64,000 nucleotides of DNA from Gigantopelta aegis (Eukaryota; Mollusca; Gastropoda; Neomphalida; Peltospiridae), in contig NC_054713.1 of NCBI RefSeq assembly GCF_016097555.1, positions 11,454,973-11,518,972 on the forward strand, given 5' to 3'. Shown one piece after another: positions 54,101-64,000 of the stretch. The translations under genes were made by a program, and so were the position numbers. The number at the start of each line of letters is the position of its first letter. Positions within the stretch are counted from its first letter, which is position 1. The notes beneath the pieces were generated by a model. That model did not search any database. It was not told where the DNA came from and saw only the letters and a program-made list of their open reading frames with translations.

Positions 54101-54535
54101 CAGGGCTTCTAGAAATTTTATAAAATCCACTAGCCATGGGATCAGTGATTTAAAATTTTTACTAACCACGATTTAAAATTCACTAGCCCTGCTTTACTTT
54201 AAGTTAATAAAATTTTACTAAATAATAATAATAATCAGATATGTCACCTAAAGACTGAGATTGACATTGACATAATGTTTTTAACATGCTCCTATACCAC
54301 TAAGGTTTCAAGCATGACCACCCTGGGTTCGGCCTCTGAGATAGAGCTTAAAAACACTAACATTGGGGGTTGGGGAGGGGTCCAGATGTTCATATTTACA
54401 AAATAGACTTAACTGCAACATTTAATCTCTTTTGTTTTTCACTAGCTATCAGGCATGGCAGTAGTAATTATTTGCTAGCCCAGCATTGAATATCACTAGC
54501 CATGGGAGTGGGGCTACCATAATCTAGAAGCCCTG
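54101..54535. mobile_element. hAT-like MITE with CAGGGCTTCTAGA ends
   Basis: Same family as 8827-9161; starts cagggcttctagaaatttt and ends aatctagaagccctg. It lies in a gene Y intron. Confidence 0.8.
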
Positions 54536-54732
54536 TATTCATGGCAAAGTCTGTCATTGTATAAAAACAATAATTAATCCAAATTACGACAAGATATATA
54601 TAATAAATATTTTTAATCAATGTACAGATTCTAATAAAAAAAAAAAAAAAAAATTATAAATGACATAATAATGTTCCTTTAGTGTCTTTTATGACATGAT
54701 TTTTATTAAATGTATTTTATTGATACACACAG

Positions 54733-54882
54733 GTTTGAGGACACTAGGGCACCCACAGAGTGATGAAACCTGGAGGTTTATGAAGATAGGCATGTACTGC
54801 AGACACCCAACAAACATCCCCGGAGAAATCAACATGAAATTTGGCAGACCTGGCCAAGGATACCATGCCCAAAGATTTCCAA
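54733..54882 (+). CDS. gene Y, third visible exon
   Basis: Two bases, 49 codons, one base. Acceptor gatacacacag, donor GTAGGT. It encodes LRTLGHPQSDETWRFMKIGM, YCRHPTNIPGEINMKFGRPG and QGYHAQRFP. The GT at its start completes a glycine codon with the G of the previous exon. This is the most conserved-looking part of the protein, rich in Gly, Pro, Trp, Tyr, His and Cys. I know no name for it. Confidence 0.78.
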
Positions 54883-55797
54883 GTAGGTACAACCAAGTGA
54901 TAATTACAAACTATAATCCAAGTGTGATTCCAAGTAGGTACTTGTACCAAGTGATAACTGCGAACTGTACTCCAAATGTAATTCCATGTAGCCCACCTGG
55001 GGTATGGTAGAAGGTATCTCACCAATATTGATGATACATTGGTGACAATACAAACATAAAGCCAAGCACTGACTAAATTATTAACAGTAGATGCTATATA
55101 CTACCTGACATGAAGAAAACAGCCTCTGTGACAGGATTTAAGCAAATAAAATTGATACTTCGCCATCTGCAACTTCAATTATCCACACTCCTAGGGGCAT
55201 GGAGTAATGGAGGCAACTCTTGTTAAAAATATGTAACGTAACACAGGCACTGTAAACAGTGGTCTTGCCTGTAGCTAAGCAGATATGCATCTGTCAGTTT
55301 GATATGCCAAAATCAAGAGGCAATGTTACCCTTCCAATATTCCATAATCATCCTGTCAAGTCTCTTCAGACACCAACATAATAAAATAAAGAAAAGAGGT
55401 ACTCTTTTTCATAGAACTAAATTCATCGCCTACACATCGCTCATTGGCTGAAATAGCGGTGTGATCCCTAGAAGGCAACAGTTATTTGTGAATCTTCAGC
55501 TGAGATTTATGCATGCCAGCCCATGGCATCTTAAATTCCCACCTATGGTTTGAAAATAAAGAAAGATACAAGTATTTTTAGTCTCAAGTAAATTACAAAT
55601 ACCGGTACGGTCATAAAAGGACATTTTAAATATTTTTAGTTAAATATTTGTATTACTTTCATCATAGTGTGTCCAAACTGCTTGATTTTGGGTGCATTTT
55701 TGACAATGTTCAGACACATACAAACCACACCAAAAAAATTCCTGATGCATGCATACCAAGCCTCATTATAGCTAAACCGTTTTCACTCCTGGTGATG
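54883..55797. other. intron of gene Y; nothing firm
   Basis: Directly behind the donor, the motif aagtaggtac...aagtgataa is repeated with shifts (54,881-54,955), including extra donor-like GTAGGT sites. No other gene or repeat recognised. Confidence 0.5.
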
Positions 55798-56110
55798 GGT
55801 GGGATGTAGCCCAGTGCAAAAGTGCTCGCTTGATGCGCGGTCGGTCTAGGATTGACCCCCGTCAGTGGACCCATTGGGCTATTTCTCGTTCCAGCCAGTG
55901 CTCCACAACTGGTGTAACAAAGGCTGTGGTATGTACTATCCTATCTGTGGGACGGCGCATATAAAAGATCACTTGCTGCTAATCGAAAAGAGTAGCCCAT
56001 GAAGTGGCGACAGCGGGTTTCCTCTCTCAATATCTGTGTGGTCCTTACCAAATAACCGTAAATACAATGTGTTGAGTGCGTCGGTAAATAAATAAATAAA
56101 ACATGTCTTT
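55798..56110 (+). repeat. tRNA-derived SINE, type B
   Basis: Head gggatgtagcccagtgcaaa, tail gaccgtaaata-type with gtgcgtcggtaaataaataa. It ends 26 bp before a coding exon of gene Y, so its end region lies where the branch point and pyrimidine tract would be. Confidence 0.9.
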
Positions 56111-56135
56111 TCATTATGTTTAATTTATATTTTAG

Positions 56136-56340
56136 GTAATTCATCATGGTTCGGCACCTCTGCTCCACTGAACCGGACTGCGATCCTCGATGACATTCAC
56201 AGAAAGACATCAGAAGAATACGATGCTATCCAAACCTTTAAACAAAAGCACATTCAAAAAAGACTGAGAAAGTTTCCTGAATTTTCAGAATATACAGACA
56301 AATTTGCATTGTTATCCAAATTAGTGCCAATACCTAAAAC
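56136..56340 (+). CDS. gene Y, fourth visible exon
   Basis: Two bases, 67 codons, two bases. Acceptor tatattttag, donor GTGAGT. It encodes NSSWFGTSAPLNRTAILDDI, HRKTSEEYDAIQTFKQKHIQ, KRLRKFPEFSEYTDKFALLS and KLVPIPK. The only frame without stops is also the one that fits both neighbours (AGT serine in front, ACC threonine behind). The second half is basic and predicted helical. Confidence 0.8.
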
Positions 56341-56390
56341 GTGAGTTTTTTGTTTATATATCCAAAGTACTGCATTCAATATATGAACCA

Positions 56391-56706
56391 GGGGCGAGAT
56401 TTAGCTCAGTCGGTTGAGTGGTCGCTTGAGGTGCTTGCGTCGCAGGATCAGGCCACCTCGGTGGATCCATTCAGCTGATTTGATTTTCTCGTTCCAACCA
56501 GAGCACCACAACTGGACAAAGGTCGTGGTATGTGTTGTCCTGTCTGTGGGAAAGTGCACATAAAAGATCGCATGCTGCATTAAGAAAAATGTAACAGGTT
56601 TTCTCTGATGACTACGAGTCAGAATTACCAAATATTTGACATCCAATAGCCTATGATTAATTAATCAATGTGCTCCCATGGTGTCATTAAACAAAAAAAC
56701 TTTTCA
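56391..56706 (+). repeat. tRNA-derived SINE, type C
   Basis: Head gcgagatttagctcagtcgg ... cgcaggatcaggcc, type A tail (gacatccaatagcctatgat). Begins 50 bp after the exon donor. Confidence 0.92.
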
Positions 56707-56845
56707 ATGTATGAACCACCCAGGGTGATTAAAATGTTTTCAAAGGGGGTGCTTATTGGGATTTATTCACAGGGAACATATTCAAATATGTACACATGAC
56801 ATATATCACATTCAGGTTTTTCAGTCATGTCTGATAAGAATACAT

Positions 56846-57091
56846 GAAGAGTTCAGGCGCAAAACGCGATATAAACCATTTTCTTTCTTGTTTTTAGTTA
56901 AAGCCATTATTGTATGTCTGTAAGGGTTAATCGTAGGTCCGCTGATTTGCCACAAAAGGAGATTGATCCTTGTGAAATTGTATTGGTTAAATCCCGTGTT
57001 TTTGTATCAAAACGCGATAAACGCCAATTAAAAACATCACTTTTACTGAAAATGAAAAATGGATATATCGCGTTTTGTGCCTGAACTCTTC
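56846..57091. mobile_element. MITE, 246 bp
   Basis: gaagagttcaggcgcaaaac at left and ttttgtgcctgaactcttc at right, with the pairing continuing to cgcgatata / tatatcgcg, give ~28-bp terminal inverted repeats. Non-coding. Confidence 0.82.
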
Positions 57092-57120
57092 ACATGCTTC
57101 CTAACTTGGAGCATGAGTTT

Positions 57121-57447
57121 TCAAAGAAATGTTTTATTTAACAATGCACTCAACACATTTTATTTACGGTTATTTGGCGTCAGACATATGGTTAAGGACC
57201 ATACCGATATTGAGAGAGGAAACCCGCTGTCGCCACTTCATGGGCTACTCTTTTCAGTTAGCAGCAAGGGACCTTTTATATGCACCATCCCACAGACAGG
57301 GTAGTACATACCACGGCCTTTGATATACCAGTCATGGTGCACTGGCTGGATCGAGAAATAGAGCAATTGGGCCACCAACGGGGATCGATCTCACACAGAC
57401 CGTACATCGAGCGAGCGCTGCACCACTGGGCTACGTCCTGCCCCTCG
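57121..57447 (-). repeat. tRNA-derived SINE, type B
   Basis: Complete: tail gaaatgttttatttaacaat at left, head ggcaggacgtagcccagtgg on the minus strand at right. Confidence 0.93.
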
Positions 57448-58203
57448 GTTCTTCAGTCACAATTCATTACATCATTCTAAATAGTAGCAATGTATAGTAG
57501 ATTTTTTTAAAACCACAAAACTACACACACACACACACACACATAAAACAATTGCTAGCAAAATGACATGCGAGAAACTGTGCCCAGATCGCCAAATGCA
57601 ACCAATGTACCGTTTGGGCGACTTAAATATTAAAAATATAATGGCGTTAGTCACCCAAAAAATATTGTTTGGGCGATCTCCTTTAGAGCTATAACATATG
57701 AGCCACTATTAATATTTGTATTGAATATATTTATTCCACAATAAAATCTTGTTCATGGTTCACTTACTATATTTTGCCAACATCCATTTTGGGGGGGGGG
57801 GGCACCATATTTTTGACAAGTTTCGAGTCCTGAACTACATGCACCATTGAGTGGTAATCGAGTCCCATGTGATTGAAAATATTTACAAATGTTCTGCAAT
57901 TTATTTAAAGTATGAGTCACTATAAAAATAAATCGAGAAATAAACATCAGATTCAAGAATGTCACAAAAATAAAAATCATATTTTAAAAATCATAATAAA
58001 AAGAAGTTTAAGTATTTTTGAAACTTGACGGGGTCCTCTCTGATGCTTATATAATGGTCACATGCATTTTATTAATAAGAAAATATAAATGAGTAAATAT
58101 TTTCATATATATTATAAATTTATATATGACAACTGTAAATTGTAACAGTGCTCTTTATTGGAAGCCACACACATTATTGGTACAGAAAAAAATTAACACA
58201 ATG
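57448..58203. other. intron of gene Y; (AC)n at 57522-57543
   Basis: Two words, gtttgggcgac and gtttgggcgatc, occur 70 bp apart (57,610 and 57,671). A G run is at 57,791. No exon seen. Confidence 0.45.
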
Positions 58204-58530
58204 AAGGAAGGAAATGTTTTATTTAACGATGCACTCAACACATTTTATTTACGGTTATATGGCGTCAGACATATGGTTAAGGACCACACAGATTTTAAGA
58301 GAGGAACCTGCTGTCGCCACTTCATGAGCTACTCTTTTCAATTAGCAGCAAGAGATCTTTTATATGCACCATCCCACAGACAGAATAACACATACCACAG
58401 CCTTTGATATACCAGTTGTGGTGCACTGGCTGGAGCAAGAAATAGCCCAATGGGCCCACCGACGGGGATCGATCCCAGACTGACCGCGCATCAAGCGAAC
58501 GCTCTACCACTGGGCTACGTCCCGCCCCTT
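58204..58530 (-). repeat. tRNA-derived SINE, type B
   Basis: Complete, with intact head (ggggcgggacgtagcccagt on the minus strand) and tail; one of the least diverged copies. Confidence 0.93.
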
Positions 58531-58618
58531 AATAGAATGAAGCCAACATCGAAAGTCATCAAGTGAAATTAACCCAGCAGAGCGAACACGTGCATAATGT
58601 TAGGTCTACGTTGTTTCC

Positions 58619-58752
58619 AGATCCCTTGCTGCTAATGGAAACAATGTATTGGGTTTCCACTGATGATTACCATAATATGTTTGACCTCCAATAGCCGATG
58701 ATTAATTACTCAATGTGCTCTAGTTGTGTCGTTAAACAAAACAAACTTAAAC
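58619..58752 (+). repeat. tRNA-derived SINE, type A, 5'-truncated
   Basis: Begins in the central domain (agatcccttgctgctaatgg) and has the whole type A tail. Confidence 0.88.
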
Positions 58753-59249
58753 ATTTCTGGCCCAAATTCTGAAAATAAATGTACAAGACATGCAATCGTC
58801 AATATTCAAATTATTTTGGTGTTACATTTAATAAATAATTATCTATAAATATCTATATACAAGTACATGTTTAGTACTGTACCATAAATACTTGACGTAA
58901 TGTTCGGTTTATAAACGGTACATCTTATATATGAATGGTACCTGTGTAAAACATGTACAAAAAACAGTAGTATGGATTATTTGATGGTGTATTATATACA
59001 TAAATGCATACACGTACTGTATAGAAATTATGATTAGTGTTTGAGATGCATTTATGAGATGAGTTTATTTTGGATTACTCAGTACTTTTTTTTATTTAAG
59101 GTACTTTTTTCCCCCAACTAAAAATACATGTGCATGCACACACGCACATGCGAGCACACACACACATGCATACACACCTCTCCTAAAATCTGCATGTATA
59201 TATGCCTGGAATATTTGATAATTTATAACTTTTAAAAATCATATTTCAG
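58753..59249. other. intron end of gene Y; nothing else
   Basis: AT-rich with a short CA-rich part near 59,130-59,170. No exon seen. Confidence 0.45.
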
Positions 59250-59382
59250 CCTGCATGAAAGGAAGCAGTTCATGTTACAGCAGAAAGCAGAAATGGAGGA
59301 AGACGCAAAAGCAGAAGCAGAACTGAAGGCAGCACAAGAAGCAAACCAGAGACAAAAAGCAGAATCACGATTTGTATATTAA
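59250..59382 (+). CDS. gene Y, terminal exon
   Basis: Acceptor atatttcag; one base then 43 codons and TAA. It encodes LHERKQFMLQQKAEMEEDAK, AEAELKAAQEANQRQKAESR and FVY. It forms one long charged alpha-helix, probably coiled coil. The leading C completes ACC with the AC of exon 56136-56340. Confidence 0.8.
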
Positions 59383-59935
59383 TTAGTTCGCACCCGACTG
59401 ATTTTGCCAGTGTCTGACCTGCCTGAACCAAAACCACAATTTCCGAAGCAAAAGTTATACAATTTAGAAAGAAACTTTTTAAAAATTTAAAAAGAAACTT
59501 TTCTGTAGTTAAGATCTGAATATGTTATGGATCTTGGCACCTGACTGATTTTGCCAGTGTCGAATCTGGCTGTACCAAAACCACAACATACAAAGAAGAA
59601 ATAAAATTTGCATATTAATTAGTTCACATCTGAATGCAAAATTATACAATTTAGATATTCATTAAAAAGAAACTTTTCTGTAGTTAAGATGTGAAAATGT
59701 TATGGATCTTTGCAGAAAGAAGACATCAGTATGTTCACACCTGACTGATTTTGCCAGTGTCGAACTGGCTGTTCCCAAACCACAACATACAAAGAAGAAA
59801 TTAAATTTGCATATTAATTAGTTCACATTTGAATGATTTTAGCATGGAGTACCTAACTGTACCAAAAATGAAACTTACAAATAGCAGAAACATAATTTGC
59901 ATATTTACTGCCTACTTATTTATCACCAAGCGCTT
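59383..59935 (+). repeat. 3' UTR region of gene Y with ~130-250-bp repeats
   Basis: The words tgactgattttgccagtgtc, accaaaaccacaacatacaa, tttgcatattaattagttca and aaagaaacttttctgtagtt recur three to four times. One of the repeated words covers the stop region (tttgtatattaattagttc), so the array includes a copy of the exon end. No clear polyadenylation site can be chosen. Confidence 0.75.
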
Positions 59936-61063
59936 GCGAACAGTTTGACTGGTTTAATTAAAAACAAAGTGTATAGTCGGTGATGGATATTGGAACAAAG
60001 AAAAACATGTCTTACAAACATTGACATAACCAGGATTTTATATTTGCGGGTGGGGTACCCACACTCTCTACAGCCAGGATTTTATATTTGCGGGTGGGGT
60101 GGGGTACCCACACTATCTACAAGTGGTATTATGGGATGACAGGCAAATATAAAAATGGGGTCCAGAAACATAGTTGGCAAATTAATTTAAAAATCTGTTT
60201 TTGTGTAGTAAATCTATCCCAGTGATTTCACCAGTGATGGATTTGGTGATAAAGAGGCCATACCAAAAAACAAAACTCCCGAAAAGCAGAAATACAATTT
60301 TGCATTATTAAAACAATATTTTTGAGTATTTAAGGTACAGTTTTCCATGTACGTAGTTTTTTTATGTGGCGTGGTCACAGTACACGAAAAACAAATGCTT
60401 TAAAGGTCCTACATGTATGTCAAAGTTGAAACTACCACATTTTGTTATTTTCACATTTCTTTGTAATAAATAACTACAAATTAATCAGTCCCAAAAATAA
60501 TCTTTCCATAATTAACTCAAGAATTATCATTTTTAAAAGTCTTGTGGCTAAATATAGCATGGTCACCATCTTTGTTTCTTTGGCAACGAATTAGGGAAAA
60601 AACTTAGTGTGTTGAATGTGTATGCCTAAAACAATGACATCACTAGTTGAAACATTTGACACACTCTGAAGATTCCCCACTAAAATACTCTTTTTTTTCT
60701 TCTAGTAAATGGAATTATTTGGTTGTAATTTTTATAGGAATATAGGTAAAGGTATAAAATTTATTTCAAAGAAAACATTAATTAATATTTTTGGCAGGAA
60801 AGGCCATTTTTGTAACTTTGACATAGCACCTTTAAAAAAAAAAATTCTATGGTTTTCTACAGAAGTGTTTCATGCTGCTACAAAAACTGTACTCATGAAT
60901 GGAAGTCTGTGTTTAATATATGAATGTTTGTGCCAATGACAGATCTGGGGATAACGATGCCATACTAAAACCTAAACTTTACAACCAAATACACAGTTTG
61001 GATTTGATTTTAGTTTTATTCATAAAGTTACTGACTATAAATCCTATAAGGTATATATAGAGA
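59936..61063. other. no gene seen; small tandem duplication
   Basis: ccaggattttatatttgcgg with gtggggtacccacac occurs twice (60,030-60,120). The frame at 60,709-60,939 has no splice support or known domain. Confidence 0.45.
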
Positions 61064-61208
61064 ATAACTAGTAATTGATGTCGGATATCTGCTTTATCCT
61101 GTGAAGGTAAGAATGGGAAATTCTGCGAGGCTCTGCCGAGTGGAATTTCTCATTCGGCCTGAACAGGATAAAGCAGATATCCGACATCATTAACTAGTTA
61201 TTATCTTT
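61064..61208. mobile_element. foldback (hairpin) element, ~145 bp
   Basis: agagaataactagtaattga pairs with the right end (ttaactagttattatct), and gatgtcggatatctgcttta pairs with its mirror around a ~50-nt loop region. Same end motif as the hairpin at 26049-26198. Confidence 0.82.
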
Positions 61209-61419
61209 ATGCTGCAGACCATAAACATTAAGTGGAAAAGCTATTATTTCTGTTATTTCAGTCACATTGTACGATGATCTAGAGGTCAATGAGCAATTTT
61301 GTAATGTAGCTATGCGTGCGACGTCATATGACTGACGTCATATGACTGACGTCAAAAGTCATATCCTGCTGCTATACGGATATGACTTTGCTTTATCCTT
61401 CATCATATTCTGTCAATAG

Positions 61420-61733
61420 TTTGTTTGTTTTGTTTAACGACACCGCTAGAGCACATTGATTTATTAATCATCGGCTATTGGATGTCAAACATTTGGTAAT
61501 TTCGACTCATATAGTCATTAGAGAAAACTCACTAAATTTTTCTAATGCAGCAAGTGATCTTTTATATGCACCATCCCACAGACAGGATAGCACATACCAC
61601 GGTCTTTGATATACCAGTTGAGGTGCACTGGCTGGAACAAGAAATAGCCCAATGGGCCCACCAACGGGGATCGATCTTAAACTGACCACACATCGAGCGA
61701 GCACTTTACCACTGGGCTACGTCACGCTTCTCT
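61420..61733 (-). repeat. tRNA-derived SINE, type A
   Basis: Tail gtttgttttgtttaacgaca at left, head gcgtgacgtagcccagtgg on the minus strand at right. Confidence 0.92.
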
Positions 61734-61849
61734 GTCAATAGAAACAGTGGTTGCAGGATAAATATTTTTATATAAAAAAACTTTTTGTTCAGATAAAAAT
61801 AAAATGGCAGCTACTACAAACAGCAAAATGACTGGAAACTCAATGGATT

Positions 61850-62120
61850 TCTTAGCTCCCGGCTGGTCCAGCGGGAAGGCTGGACTATAGTTTCTCTGTT
61901 CGTCCGTCTGTCCGTATGTTCCACGTGTTCTGGACTTTTATCCAGAATTCCTCAAGATATAGATCTGAAATTTTATAGTGTATAGTTTTAAAATGTACAG
62001 TTACATATCAAGTTTGAATTTTATGCCGATTTACCAATTTTTCACCGAGTTATGGCCCTTGAACATAGGAGATACGAAATTTGTTGGGCCCGGTAAGGGA
62101 CATGTGTTGCTGTAGCAATA
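61850..62120. repeat. dispersed molluscan-type repeat (ccgtctgtccg / gttatggcccttg)
   Basis: Contains gttcgtccgtctgtccgtat, tatccagaattcctcaagat and gagttatggcccttgaacat. I recall this combination from many bivalve and gastropod sequences. Only one copy here, so borders are approximate. Confidence 0.5.
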
Positions 62121-62877
62121 TTCTCAGAATGATTGTTTTAATTAGACGGAAGGAGGTTTCTAAATTGGTTCTTTTTTATTACCAACAATATTTATCAAAT
62201 TATTCAAATTTTATGTAAAGTTTCTTTTGGACGTTGGTATATCTATACAAAATGTTTAAATAATGAGAATCTATAGTTGTATAGTTGTGACACTTTATGT
62301 TCTTAAATGATTATAGAGTTCTGTACACATATTCTTATATTCTCCTTTTCTACGTGTATTTGTTTTATAACACCTTCCGTTATGCCTGTATATTGTGATA
62401 TATGTATGACAACTGATGAGCTGCAAACGCTCACGATTAATGAAGAATTAAATTGAACTGAGAAGTACATTATGCAAATTCACAGCATTGATAAAAATAA
62501 ATAAAACGTATTATTGTGATTAGATCTTGTAAATATTTTAATTTTATATGCACTTATTTCAATTTTTTTTTTTTTTTTTTAGTAATGTACTGATGCAATG
62601 CATCAGCATAAGGTAAGAAATGATATAATGCCCTAAATTCTGTTACATTTTACAAATAGAGCAATATATTTTGAGTTTTTAATGATATTTTAGTAAATGT
62701 TTACATGTACATGTATTTATAATAAATACTGGAATTAATTTAGTGTGTTCATTTTTTAATTTTTAAACATTTTAGATGTTACGGCTAATGACCGAAATCC
62801 AGGGAGCAATACTAGTATTTACAAATGTTATGTAAGCAAAGTCGATTCATTCAATTGGTACCTACATGTAGGTTAAA
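62121..62877. other. no gene seen
   Basis: AT-rich with a T run at 62,563-62,580. Nothing exon-like. Confidence 0.4.
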
Positions 62878-63184
62878 GTGTGTTTTGTTCAACAACACCA
62901 CTAGAGCACATTGATTTATTAATCATCGGCTATTGGATGTCAAACATTTGGTAATTTTGACATAGTTTAGAGAGGAAACCTGCTACATTTTCCCATTAAT
63001 AGCAAGGGCTCTTTTTATATGCTCCATCCCACAGACAGGATAGCACATAACACAGCCTTTGATATACCAGTTGTGGAGCACTGGCTGGAACGAGAAATAG
63101 CCCAATGGGCCCACTGATGGGGATCGATCCCAGACCAACAGCGCATCGGGCGAGCGCTTTACCATTGGGCTACATCCCGCCCCA
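62878..63184 (-). repeat. tRNA-derived SINE, type A
   Basis: Complete, tail at left (gtgttttgttcaacaacacc), head at right (ggggcgggatgtagcccaat on the minus strand). Confidence 0.92.
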
Positions 63185-63785
63185 ATATGTCGGCAAATGT
63201 TTATTCGTTTTATGTGAATTTGATTCACATAATCACGGAGTTACAATTTAACTATTGGTGTGCTGCACATTAAAGGTTAAAGCAGGGAACATTTTATCAA
63301 AATTTTGACTAGTGATATTTCTAGTCCATTGAAAATTGATTAGCAACTATACTGTTTAATGTTTTAAAATTGTGTAGCGATCTCCAATATTTGCAGTGAA
63401 TGGAAACATGATACTGAACAAAATGTTCCCTGTAAAGGGTCCAAAAATTAGTACAGAACAATATATATATGCATTTTTCTTCAATACATCAATTAAATTC
63501 TGATGATTGTAAGTTTGTGATTTTTGAATTTAGAAAAGAACGATTCCAAGGTAACCAATTGGTCATTTGCACCAATATGAAGTTGGGTAACACACTCAAA
63601 CCAAATGATGGTTCGCTTGGAATATTGTCCTGGAAATCGCAGGAATAAAACTCGTTAAGATAGGTTTTGAAACAACTTGTGGTAAGATAAATAGTATCTC
63701 TTGGCCACGCCTGTAGTATTTTAAATCTACAAAAATTTTAGGTTCAGTAAAAAAAAAAAAAAAAAAAAATCCTTTTGGAAAGCGA
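63185..63785. other. no gene seen
   Basis: AT-rich, with an A run at 63,750-63,769 directly before the last SINE. Confidence 0.4.
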
Positions 63786-64000
63786 GTTTGTTGTTTAATA
63801 CCACCACTAAAGCATATTGATTTATTAATCCTTGGCTACTGGATGTCAGACATTTGGTAATTTTGACTTACAAGTGTTCGAGGCAACCCGCAAAATTTTC
63901 CATCAGTAGCAAGGGATCTTTTATATGCACCATCCCACAGACAGGATAGCACATATCATGACCTTTGATATTCCAGTCGTGGTGCACTGACTGGAGTGAG
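63786..64000 (-). repeat. tRNA-derived SINE, type A, cut by window edge
   Basis: Tail and central domain present (gtttgttgtttaataccacc ... tttgatattccagtcgtgg); the head lies beyond the window. Confidence 0.9.

Overview
The window is AT-rich, intron-rich eukaryotic DNA, most likely from a mollusc and possibly a gastropod. That placement is inference. It rests on about 30 copies of modular tRNA-headed SINEs and on TTAA- and hAT-type MITE families that I recall from molluscan genomes, together with an animal-type GMP synthase gene. No bacterial or organellar signal is visible. Little of the window is host coding sequence; most is transposon-derived.

Host genes. (1) 3.0-6.3 kb, minus strand: three N-terminal exons of GMP synthase (GMPS), all in matching phase; the rest of the gene runs off the left edge. 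(2) 21.1-27.4 kb, minus strand: an unrecognised gene (called gene X here). One of its coding exons is split in frame by a TTAA-flanked transposon, and a second inverted copy of that transposon sits in the next intron. (3) 29.0-36.1 kb, minus strand: two tandem copies of a ParB/sulfiredoxin-fold-like gene. Each has a 130-codon first exon joined in phase to an exon of 27-residue P/T/S/E-rich repeats (6 units in one copy, 11 in the other). (4) 49.0-59.4 kb, plus strand: an unrecognised five-exon gene (gene Y, 275 aa visible) whose four splice junctions all agree in phase. Its second intron holds a tandem array of exon-end copies. A further exon at 27.7-28.2 kb, minus strand, looks like the N-terminal part of a transposase-associated repeat protein.

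Mobile DNA. A pogo-type element (36,120-40,153) has at least 26 bp of perfect terminal repeats, TA target duplication, subterminal motif clusters and an unbroken 927-codon transposase gene carrying 23 in-frame 12-residue repeats. A Tc1-type element (44.3-45.8 kb) has an unbroken 335-codon DD34E transposase gene. A decayed Tc1-type copy lies at 9.5-11.1 kb. There are also LINE 3' fragments, a MULE transposase fragment, TTAA MITEs, hAT-like MITEs and foldback elements.

Layout. 0.2-1.6 kb is an 80-bp minisatellite built on a tRNA-like A-box. 3-6.3 kb is GMPS with SINE- and MITE-filled introns. 7.8-13 kb holds duplicated dispersed blocks around the dead Tc1 copy. 13-20 kb is MITEs, a MULE fragment and blank DNA. 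21-27.4 kb is gene X with its TTAA elements. 28-40.6 kb is the tandem ParB-like locus with the pogo insertion. 40.7-48.9 kb is mostly SINEs, the intact Tc1 and microsatellites. 49-59.4 kb is gene Y. 59.4-64 kb is its 3' region, SINEs and unassigned DNA. I saw no viral or LTR element and no genuine tRNA or rRNA gene.
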